Source: Thecamonas trahens ATCC 50062 (Eukaryota > Apusozoa > Apusomonadida > Apusomonadidae). Taken from it: a DNA stretch of 64,000 nt. Numbering within the stretch: position 1 is the first letter of the stretch; every line of letters begins with the position of its first letter. Where the stretch lies: positions 337,381 through 401,380 of the forward strand of contig NW_013657678.1 in assembly GCF_000142905.1 (NCBI RefSeq), given 5' to 3'. Positions 20,270 through 28,779 of this stretch are shown here, piece by piece. Position numbers and translations under genes: made by a program. Under the pieces are notes generated by a model. The model made no database searches and was not told the DNA's origin. It saw only the letters and a list, made by a program, of their open reading frames with translations.

Positions 20270-22973
20270 CTAGGTCGATGATGAGCCAGCTGGCGACGAC
20301 TCTGCTGACGACGACCCCACCGCCGCCCGAGCCGGTGATCCATCGGGCGAGAGCGGAGGAGAGTCAGTTGCCAAGACGGTCTTCTCCCGCCCAAGGCACC
20401 ACAAGCGAACGTTCTCCTTCGAGCTAAGCTCCTCAATGGCAACTGCCAAAGCTGACCTCGCCGACGAGGCATCGTCCACATTCACCAGGGTCTCGGTCAC
20501 CTTTTTCCAGACCGTCCGATTGTCCTTTGAATCGCAGGAGTACAGCTTCATGACCCCGCCCGCGCCCACAACGTCGTGCCACGCGTAGCCAGTAGGGGTC
20601 TCGTTTTTGGCCACAGCATCCATGACCGACTCGACACGCATGCCGTCGGTGACCCAATTGAACCCAACCGGATACACAGCCTCTCCAGACACGCCGGCCA
20701 GATCCCAGTCGATGACGTGTGTCTTCCCGTCGGCCCCAAACACCAAGTTGGCGTCGCGGATGTCGAGGTGGGCCACTCCGTCGTTGTCCATGCATTGGAG
20801 AGTTTTGAACAGCGACACAAAGTGCGCCACCGTCACGTAAGCCACTGCAGGCACCAGACGCTGCAGGCACCAGAACGCATGACACTGCAGGCACCAGACG
20901 CATGACTAATCCGTATTCGCGGTACCAGCGTCCGTCGCTGCCCAGCACCCGCTTGCCAGGCATACCTCCGCTGTTGGCTGCAGCACGGAGATCATCGCAG
21001 GCTGCCTGCATCGCCCAAATGTCGTTGTCGGTTCCCTGCTGCTCTGATATCAGGTTCTCCAAGCTCGCCAGCAGCTCGTCCCGGTCCGACGGCAGCGCTT
21101 CTCTGCTTGCACCCNNNNNNNNNNNNNNNNNNNNNNNNNNNNNNNNNNNNNNNNNNNNNNNNNNNNNNNNNNNNNNNNNNNNNNNNNNNNNNNNNNNNNN
21201 NNNNNNNNNNNNNNNNNNNNNNNNNNNNNNNNNNNNNNNNNNNNNNNNNNNNNNNNNNNNNNNNNNNNNNNNNNNNNNNNNNNNNNNNNNNNNNNNNNNN
21301 NNNNNNNNNNNNNNNNNNNNNNNNNNNNNNNNNNNNNNNNNNNNNNNNNNNNNNNNNNNNNNNNNNNNNNNNNNNNNNNNNNNNNNNNNNNNNNNNNNNN
21401 NNNNNNNNNNNNNNNNNNNNNNNNNNNNNNNNNNNNNNNNNNNNNNNNNNNNNNNNNNNNNNNNNNNNNNNNNNNNNNNNNNNNNNNNNNNNNNNNNNNN
21501 NNNNNNNNNNNNNNNNNNNNNNNNNTCAACAGGCTCATCGTCGGTGGCCTTGGCCTTAAGCGCGCGGCACTTTTCAGCCTGGAGCACATAGCCGTCGACT
21601 GCCATTTTCGTCCGCACCTGCAGAGCCTTGTTGGCCCGCGTCGGGTACTCGGACCGCAGCGCCACGAGCGCCATTGTGTGTGGAAAGCCCGCTGAGGCCC
21701 GCGTGAGGTTGTGCGCGTAGCCGTAGGCCTGCTTCCTCTTGTGCATGGTGATCGGACACTGGGCCGATTTGGGATCGAATCCAGGCTCCCACAGTCCCAA
21801 TGGCAGCACCATCTCGTTCTCCTCAAACGTAAACAGCACATCCACCTTGGTGCTGAGCTGGGTGTCAACTGGTCTCACCCCGTCCCAACCTTGCCCATGT
21901 GAGACCGCAATCTCCCGCCCAATGTTCATCCGGGCTGCGCTGCTGTACAGCCCGGACGTCTGCGGCTCGTGGCTACGTGACGAAGAGCTTGCGGTTCGCT
22001 TCGCACGTGCACGGTCCGTGTGGCTCGGGTTGGTCTTGACAGGTGACGCCACAGAGAATGTGCTTTGAGAGCTGGACGAGTGGAACCCAGCCCGTGTCCC
22101 TTGCTGGTTGGCAAAGACGTGACCCAGACCCTCGCACACTCGATGAGTCAACGATGACTCGAGCGCTGCCACGCCAACCGAGCCTCTGTAGAACGACTGG
22201 ACCTTGTGGTTGTTGCTGAGCCCCCGAAACAGCGGTAAGGTAGCCTTGATGAGCTCGTGGCAGACTACGGTGCTTCCGATCGTGTTCGCCTTACGCAGGC
22301 CAGATGCCACAAAGCCTGTCCACGCATCCGGGATGTCATCCAGATGCTGCACTTCCAGTGAGGCCGTGCCGCTGGTCCCAAGAGAGAGCAAACCCATCAC
22401 CACTTCACCCATCAGCATTGGCGCAAGAAGAAGCTCGGGCGAGGCAACCCAGCGGCTACCGGTCGGCACAACGCCCGCAAAGTGTTTGGCCCGCACTGGC
22501 TTCAAGTACGGCACCTCGAGTCTCGACGTCGGGGACACCTGTGACATCGCCTTGAGCTCCGCAATCTCGGCATCCTTGTCCGCAATCTCGGCATCCTTGT
22601 CCGCAATCTCGGCATCCTTGTCCGCAATCTGCGCTTCCAGCTCAGCCTTGGCCTGAGCCTCCCGCGCTGCAGTAGTGAGCATGAAGTCCACAAATCCAGC
22701 CACGGACAGGCTGGCCGCAAAGTTGTGACTCAGACACGAGCTGGCAACCTCAATCCAATCATCCCTAGACAGGGTCACTCCCTCGACCTCCGAAGCCGCC
22801 CGCTTCTCACAAAACGCCACCAGAGCATCCTTGACCGTGTCGATCTCCTCCGTCTCGGCAGTCACGCCACAGTCTGCCGCAAGCATAGCTTGCCAAAGAG
22901 AAGGGGAGAGCCCACGCAAACCTGCAGCCTGCAGCTTGTCTAGCGAGTCCCGATTCGGCGCATCAGCACTCAT
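20270..22973 (-). CDS. Coiled-coil protein with C-terminal kinase-like domain, gapped and frameshifted
   Basis: Starts MSADAPNRDSLDKLQ at ATG 22973. An N-terminal helical region leads into a short coiled coil built of 7-residue repeats (IADKDAE, three copies). A middle domain of about 330 residues contains KVDVLFTFEENEMVLPLGLW and then KRKQAYGYAHNL, weakly like a PD-(D/E)XK nuclease fold with a following Gln/Tyr helix. After a 411-base N gap comes a kinase catalytic core: GVAHLDIRDANLVF (HxD...N) and VIDWDLAG (DWD replacing DFG). A 40-bp tandem duplication at 20843-20900 shifts the frame just before the kinase core; without it the reading is continuous to the stop at 20270. The architecture recalls eukaryotic Crinkler-like effectors that pair nuclease-like and kinase domains, but that is inference from layout, not a match I can confirm. 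It may be a pseudogene or an assembly error. Confidence 0.5.
20843..20900. repeat. 40-bp-offset tandem duplication breaking the kinase frame
   Basis: An 18-bp word beginning CACTGCAGGCACCAGACG occurs at 20843-20860 and again at 20883-20900, with a third, one-base-different partial copy between them (20861-20876). The net insertion is 40 bp, which is not a multiple of three. It lies about 215 bp from the N gap. Confidence 0.85.
21115..21525. other. Assembly gap (N run)
   Basis: 411 consecutive N inside the kinase-bearing gene. The length is a multiple of three and the frame matches on both sides, but a gap estimate need not be exact. Confidence 1.
22561..22623. repeat. Three 21-bp repeats encoding coiled-coil heptads
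   Basis: Three perfect direct copies of a 21-bp unit at 22561-22581, 22582-22602 and 22603-22623, followed by a 7-base partial copy. On the minus strand each codes IADKDAE, one heptad. Confidence 0.9.
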
Positions 22974-23656
22974 CCCGACTAGTATGTTCGCGAGGTGAGT
23001 GTGCGACGTCGAGCGCGTGCGCTCCGGAAAAGGTCGTGAACCACATTCGCCGGCCTTGTGACAGCTACCACGATCGATCGCCATTCGGGTCAAAGCCCCA
23101 CGCCCGGCCCGGCTGGCCATGAGCCACGACATTGAAGCTATGCGCTGCGCTGCATATGTATGGGAGGATGACAGCACATGCAAGGGTATGCGTATGAAAG
23201 GGGAGGAGGAGGAGGGGGGAGGGGGGGTAGAATGTAGAACGGCTTGCCCACGCTCTCGCGCTTGGCGCGGTGTGCCATGCGCCCTCGTCCCACTCTAGGG
23301 ATGCGTTGCACTACGTTGCGCCGCACCCTCCGCTATGGGTTGCTTACTCTGGGATGGAGCCCCCTTCGCAGCGAGGGAAGTGCTGGTGGTGCTGGCGCTG
23401 GTGCCGCCGGCCAAAGACAGAACGAGCCGCCAGGGGAGTCCGCCACTCGCTCCGGCTGCTGTTCAACTCGTTCGGCCTCGACACGAGGCCACAGCGGACG
23501 GTGTCGGTGGCATAACAGGCGGGTGCAGGACACTTGACCGACAAAGTCAAGGTTGCGGCTTGTGGAACGTGGGAAGAGGGCCAGAAGGTGCTTCGCGCTC
23601 AAAGGCGGTCAAGCAGATCAAGCAGGTCGAGCCAGTCGAGCACGACAGGCGGCGAC
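22974..23656. other. Divergent intergenic region
   Basis: Lies between the kinase-bearing gene (minus) and the KCTD gene (plus). A purine tract with G runs at about 23196-23228 is poly-pyrimidine for the minus gene. Open frames at 23240-23600 have no recognisable domain, although an unannotated 5' exon of the KCTD gene could lie here. Confidence 0.35.
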
Positions 23657-24712
23657 ATGGCGGCGATGGACGAGGCGATGGTCAAGATGGCGGCAGAGCC
23701 ACCGACAATGGCAGAGACCGCCGGGGGAGGTGACGGCGTGGGAGGGGCGAACGGCGGTCACGGCGAGCATGAGTCAGACTCGGAGTGGATCCAGCTCAAC
23801 GTGGGTGGAACGATGTTTGCGACGACGAGGACAACGCTGCGGATGGAGCCGTCGTCGATGCTGGCGGCGCTGGCGTCGGGCGAGTGGGTGTCGACCAAGG
23901 ACGAGACCGGAGCCATTCTGCTGGATCGAGATCCAGCGTTCTTTGGGCCGATTCTCAACTACCTCCGCATGGGTAAGCTCATTGTCTCGCCCAGCATATC
24001 GTACAAGGGCGTTCTAGAAGAGGCCAAGTTCTTCGACCTTCCGTCGCTGGTAGCGCTGCTCTCGCCGTTGAGCGAGTCAAAGGGCGAGGCGCAGCGCAAG
24101 CATGTGACGACGTACACGACGATCAAGCACACAACGCGATCACACGATTCCCAGTTTCAGTACTCGGTGTACCCCATTCTGGTCAAGGGTCCGATCGAGC
24201 CGGCAGCCATGTCGTTTCTCAATGGCGGCACATACCCGCCAGCGGTGCGGGTCTTTCCGGCGTCGACAGTGTACGGCGATCCGCGCGAGGGCTGGTACAT
24301 CAAGAACCACTCGCTGGCTGACGTGTTCAACACGGCGGCCGCGTGGGGCTGGGAGCTGATGACGTCTTCGGGTGATGGGTCTGGCGGCTCGTGGGGTCAA
24401 GAATCGTCGCACATCTTTGTTTTTCGCAAGGTCATCAGCGTGGGAGCCGATCCGCATGTGGCAGCTGCTGTGGCAGCTGCACACGCAGCCGAGCCGCCAA
24501 CAAGCCCATCACACCACGAGCGGACGTGGTCAAGCGGCTCGGCGAGCTCAGCGCGGGCACGCGGGGAAAGGCAAAGCCCTGCACGTCCGGCGCGGTCGCG
24601 GCGTGCGGGACAGCTGGCCGTCTCGTCGCGGCCAATCACCGGGGTAGAAGTTGTGTCCATCACAGACGAGACGCACACCGAGCCCGAGCTGGACTCGTCG
24701 TCGTCATCATAA
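23657..24712 (+). CDS. KCTD-type BTB/POZ (T1) domain protein
   Basis: 351 residues from ATG 23657 (MAAMDEAMVK); the frame is open further upstream but only to a TTG. After a Gly-rich leader the T1-type BTB fold runs from about residue 42 to 140: WIQLNVGGTMFATTRTTL, LLDRDPAFFGPILNYLR and EEAKFFDLPSLVALL. This is the KCTD signature used for oligomerisation and, in animals, CUL3 binding. A second conserved region at about 165-260 includes GWYIKNHSLADVFNTAAAWG and a HIFVFRK strand, resembling the C-terminal domain seen in some KCTD proteins. The tail is Ser/Arg-rich. A role as ubiquitin-ligase adaptor is family knowledge, not shown here. The stop lies 25 bp from the convergent PDZ gene. Confidence 0.82.
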   Translation: MAAMDEAMVKMAAEPPTMAETAGGGDGVGGANGGHGEHESDSEWIQLNVGGTMFATTRTTLRMEPSSMLAALASGEWVSTKDETGAILLDRDPAFFGPILNYLRMGKLIVSPSISYKGVLEEAKFFDLPSLVALLSPLSESKGEAQRKHVTTYTTIKHTTRSHDSQFQYSVYPILVKGPIEPAAMSFLNGGTYPPAVRVFPASTVYGDPREGWYIKNHSLADVFNTAAAWGWELMTSSGDGSGGSWGQESSHIFVFRKVISVGADPHVAAAVAAAHAAEPPTSPSHHERTWSSGSASSARARGERQSPARPARSRRAGQLAVSSRPITGVEVVSITDETHTEPELDSSSSS

Positions 24713-24737
24713 GACATGGCATGGGGGGCATGATGAT

Positions 24738-26188
24738 TTAGGGAGCCGGAATCGGCGCAATGCCCTTGCGATCCTCCTCTTGGGCGATGACCCAGTCTGC
24801 GCCTGCTTCTTTGCGCAGGTGGCGAATCTCCTTGGCGGTGTACGAGCGACCATCGTAGTGCCCGCCAAAGGTAACGTTGAGGTTCTTGCGCGAGCCGCCG
24901 CGCTGGAGAACAACCGGCTCGGACTCACCGGGGAAGGCCTCGGCCATGACTCGGTCAAAGTCTTCATGGTCGTTGGTCTGCATGGCGCCGATGGATAGGA
25001 TGGCGTCTCCGGTTTTGAGACCGGCGGCCTTGGCAGCCTTACCCGGCAGTACGTCGGTGACGGCGACGCCGTCCTCGTCGACCGAGTTGGAAACAACAAT
25101 GCCAAGGGTAGGACGCATCGAAGTGAGAACGCGGCGCGCCTCGGCAACGCGCTCAGTCTTTCCGGGCTTTGACGACCGCTGCGTGGTCGGCGCCGGCACA
25201 ATCGGGAGGTTGACGCCGTCGTCCGACTCGGACTCGATTCGAGTGGTCCGGGTCTGGCGGCGCGCGGGCATACGGTAGAGGAAGAAGAGGCACGCGGCAG
25301 CCGCAATGAGGAAGGCAGCAACAAGAGCGTCAAAAACGCATGTGGCGATATACTGCGGGCCCTTGCACGAGTACGTGGCGAGTGAGCACAGACGATCGCG
25401 GGCGTCGCGGACGTCGACCGAGTCGATGACTGTTGCCGCCACCGCCAGAAAGCCGGTAAAGAGGAGAAGGACTGCCAGCGGGAAAGCCAAGGCCTTGTTT
25501 CCACGCCAAACGCTTACCATGCCGGCCATCGTGAGCATAATCGCCAACAGCGACGTTCCGTACCGCAGCCGCTGGTTGACTAGGGCCCAGCCGCCGACCT
25601 CGATGACGTTACCATCGGCCTTTGCCTTGAGATCCACAGGTCGATCAAACTCGAACCCATCATACTGCGAAAGAGTCAGACTCAGCAGCACCACACCACA
25701 TGCCTGTATCGGGGCCAGAAGAAAGTGATGACGACCCGGTAATGCGCGTTTGGTGTTCTGTGTGAGTCTCGGGGTGACGTTTCGGCTACCGAACAAAGAT
25801 GGCAAATGAACAAACGGCAGCAACCAAGGGGAGGAGGGGAGAAAGGGGGGGGGGGGGGGGGGCCTACCCAGGTGAAGCACAGCACAATTAGAGTGGGAAG
25901 CTGCAGTGCGCGCTTTCCATAGTATGTCTCAAAGTATGTAGAGGAGTGTGAGTGGACGAGTGGTCGGTAGGGTGTCGACAGGTGGGTTGCGGTTGAGGGC
26001 GAAGCGGCACGACTTGGCGGAGGTGCGGGCGACTGGCTGGGTGCAGAGCGATTGGAAAAGGCGGATGGGTTGAGAGTTTGACACGGGTCCTTGTCTGCAG
26101 TAGTGATGAGTTGGCCACAACAGTTGCCACGCGCTTGAGATTGGATCAAGTCGTGTGAGTCCGCCGAGAGCAGTAGCCACACCACCAT
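24738..26188 (-). CDS. Four-helix membrane protein with cytosolic PDZ domain, two exons
   Basis: Exon 2 (25703-24738) is certain. It carries three hydrophobic helices (TSLLAIMLTMAGMV, FPLAVLLLFTGFLAVAA, ALVAAFLIAAAACLFFLY) with a Cys-bearing loop (RLCSLATYSCKG) before the last. A C-terminal PDZ domain follows: PTLGIVVSNSVDEDG, AAKAAGLKTGDAILSIG and a final VTFGG strand. Exon 1 ends at 25868 (TTCACCTGG, donor GTAGGC), the intron is 164 nt with acceptor GATACAG, and the join rebuilds the first membrane helix LPTLIVLCFTWACGVVLLSL in phase 0. The ATG at 26188 is the only in-frame start in exon 1, giving about 428 residues, but an extra upstream exon cannot be excluded. The tetraspan layout resembles claudin-like proteins; no specific homologue is recognised. 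A G18 run in the intron is C18 in sense orientation. Confidence 0.65.
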
Positions 26189-26321
26189 GCGGCTAGGCTC
26201 GCTCAATGGCCGACGAGAAATCCTCCGAATGGAGGACAGACACCATCAGGTCCCTGCATAGCTGTGTTGCGGCGGGAGCCATGAGAAAAATAGCGGTAGC
26301 CGTGGAGCCACCATGCGCAGC

Positions 26322-26367
26322 GGGCGCGATTGGGCGCAGCGGGCGCGATTGGGCGGGCGCGATTGGG
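26322..26367. promoter_or_regulatory. Triplicated 13-mer containing inverted CCAAT
   Basis: The word GGGCGCGATTGGG occurs three times, at 26322-26334, 26341-26353 and 26355-26367. Each copy holds ATTGG, the reverse complement of CCAAT, in a GC-box-like context. It lies between the divergent PDZ and kelch-BTB genes, 110-155 bp before the preferred kelch start. NF-Y-type binding is inferred only from the core pentamer. Confidence 0.4.
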
Positions 26368-26478
26368 TGCGGTGGGCTCAATAGGGCGGACAGAACACCG
26401 CTAGGCCACTTCTGCTCCGACTGCGTAGCCTGTTTGGTTGTCTGCTCTACGCGGTCACCTGACTCGCACTCGAGCGAC

Positions 26479-28521
26479 ATGGCCAACAATACGGAACAAA
26501 GGCAGGGCCCTCCTGGTCTCAAGAGACACTCGCTGACGTGGGTGGGTGGGGAGGAGGGGATGGTATGCGTGTTTGGTGGCGATAACTCGCGGGCGGCAGA
26601 GGACTACATGTGGGTGGTTGGGGTTCATGCAGCTGCTGATGGTGGCTGGTTGAGCATTAGAGGCCGTGGGAGGGAGGCCGAGCCCGACCACAAGCCGAGC
26701 AGTCGCTACTTTCACACTGCAAGCTATGTGGCGGATGCCCGCGTCATCATTGTCTTTGGCGGCTTTGCAGCCGGCGCTAATCTCAACGATGTCTACGCCT
26801 TTGATGTAGAGACGCGCGAGTGGATCGATGCCAGCGTGGAGGACGATCCCATTGCTGGCCGGCCGGACAGCCGCTCGGGGCACGCGGCGACAGTTGTTGG
26901 AGGCAATGCGGTCGTTGTGTTTGGTGGCTTCTCGGGCACAACGCGCCTGGCAGACACGTGGCGCCTGGCGGTGGCGAGGACCGAAGGTCCGGGATCCGAC
27001 GTGCGCCTGGTGTGGAAGAAGCTACTCGACAACGGCGGCGGCTCTGGCCCGCCGCCGACATGCAACACAGATGTAGCATACGATCCCGAGTCTGATGTTG
27101 TGTACCTCTTTTCGGGCCATGCGGGTGTGGCGTCGTCGGCAACGTTGTATGCGCTCGACGGTGCCAGCCGCGATGCACCGGCGTGGCGACGTGTGGCTAC
27201 CTGTGGCATGGAGGTTGAGCGCCGGACCGGCCATACACTCCACTGGTATAATGGTGCTGTTTATGTCTTTGGCGGCGAGTCCAGTGCCCAGCTCTGTGCG
27301 ACTCTTCTCCGTTGTGACGTGGCCGAGGGCCGATGGGAGGTGGTCGACACAACGCCGGTGAACTCCCGTTGCTTCCATGCCGCCGACGTCGATAGTTCCA
27401 CAGGAACTCTCCTGGCTATGGGAGGAACTATGGTGGACGGGCTAGATCAAGGGCTGGTCCGGGTTCATCTCCCGCCACTGCCACACAAGCTCTCGCTGGC
27501 GGATGATCTCGACACAGCGTTTGCCGCACTTGCCCCAGAAGCGCGGAATGAAACTCCTTTTGGAGTTCCTATGGCTCTGAGCGGCGGTGTTACGCCGGCA
27601 TCTGCCTCTGGGTGGCCTGCTCGTTGCTCTCTTGTGGGCACGATTCTTGCTGAGTACATTGCAGTTGGGGCGAGCAAGACGCTGCATGCTGATGACGGAC
27701 GGGTGTCCGTCATTGACGCTGCACGGGTGTACTCAAGTGCTCTGGATGCAGGCCTCGACGCCTTTGCCAACCATGTGGCAGTCACATGCCTCTTAGATCC
27801 GCCTGGGGCATGGGACGAGCTCTTGGCTTCGTCCGAGCTGGGCAGCCTCGGACCCACTGCACTTGCCGGCCTCATGCGAGCCCATGCCTCACGGCCTCCT
27901 GTCTTCGGCCAGCAGGCACTGAGGATTGACCGAATGAGGCAACAGTTGGAACACGCTGCCGAAACCGGCGACTACGACCTTGTGGCCAACGATGGGACTC
28001 GGATTCGGGTCCACACCTTTGTGCTCTGTGCGCGCTCGCCGATGTGTGCTGCCCTCATTGGTGGGGCCGGCTTGCTCATGGCCGAGGGTGCAAGCGACGA
28101 TTGGCAGGTTCGACTTGGCGAAGCAGCTGAGCCGCTTACGGCTACCGCGCTCCAGGCGCTTGTCGAGTTCATATACACCGGCTCTGTTGATCTTGTTCTT
28201 GCCGATGCTACTGTTGCTGCCTCGCTCGTTCAAGCTCATGCCTACCTTGGTTTCCGGTCTGAGGTTCTTCCGAGCGCTGTCCAAGCGTCAATGGACGGCA
28301 TTGGAAGCGGCTTGAGTGCGCTTGTTGCCGCCATCGACGCTGCTAAGCGAGCTGGGGGGCCTCAGATTGTTGACGGGCTTCTGGCACAGATTGCTGCTGT
28401 GGTAACAGGATCAGCTGACCCGCGCAGTCTCAGACCTGAACTTGAGCGACTGGATGCAGAAGAACTTGTCTCCCTTGTCTACGCTGTGGCAGACATGGCG
28501 GATGGTAATACCGATGAATAA
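26479..28521 (+). CDS. Kelch-repeat BTB domain protein (LZTR1-like layout)
   Basis: 680 residues from ATG 26479 (MANNTEQRQGPPGLKRHS). The frame is open to another ATG at 26206, but that stretch covers the repeated promoter motif. Residues about 20-330 hold kelch beta-propeller blades with the usual VFGG turns (MVCVFGGDNS, VIIVFGGFAAGANLNDVYAFD, VVVFGGFSGTTRLADTW, YVFGGESS). A helical region follows. Near residue 500, DYDLVANDGTRIRVHTFVLC starts a BTB domain, ending around FIYTGSVDL. The kelch-then-BTB order is that of LZTR1-type and other CUL3 adaptors, rather than the BTB-first KLHL proteins. A substrate-adaptor role is family knowledge. A cysteine-poor C-terminal helical region (about 100 residues) completes the protein. 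Confidence 0.8.
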   Translation: MANNTEQRQGPPGLKRHSLTWVGGEEGMVCVFGGDNSRAAEDYMWVVGVHAAADGGWLSIRGRGREAEPDHKPSSRYFHTASYVADARVIIVFGGFAAGANLNDVYAFDVETREWIDASVEDDPIAGRPDSRSGHAATVVGGNAVVVFGGFSGTTRLADTWRLAVARTEGPGSDVRLVWKKLLDNGGGSGPPPTCNTDVAYDPESDVVYLFSGHAGVASSATLYALDGASRDAPAWRRVATCGMEVERRTGHTLHWYNGAVYVFGGESSAQLCATLLRCDVAEGRWEVVDTTPVNSRCFHAADVDSSTGTLLAMGGTMVDGLDQGLVRVHLPPLPHKLSLADDLDTAFAALAPEARNETPFGVPMALSGGVTPASASGWPARCSLVGTILAEYIAVGASKTLHADDGRVSVIDAARVYSSALDAGLDAFANHVAVTCLLDPPGAWDELLASSELGSLGPTALAGLMRAHASRPPVFGQQALRIDRMRQQLEHAAETGDYDLVANDGTRIRVHTFVLCARSPMCAALIGGAGLLMAEGASDDWQVRLGEAAEPLTATALQALVEFIYTGSVDLVLADATVAASLVQAHAYLGFRSEVLPSAVQASMDGIGSGLSALVAAIDAAKRAGGPQIVDGLLAQIAAVVTGSADPRSLRPELERLDAEELVSLVYAVADMADGNTDE

Positions 28522-28779
28522 CAAAGAGGGACCTGCATGCCAGCACTGCAGAACAGATGCTGGATCTTGTTTGCTCTGTTGATCGTTGCAGGAGACATGG
28601 TGTAGTGTGAGCTCGTCAGTGGCGTGAATTGTGAGCTACGATCCGCGAACGGCTCCCGTTCGGTGTGCGAAGCGGTCTACACCTGTGGCGTGCATCACCA
28701 CCACGGCACTCTTCCGCACACCAAGGGCTTGCCTGCCTGTGGATTCTTTTGGGCAGGAGGGTGGTGAGGAAGAAGGGGA

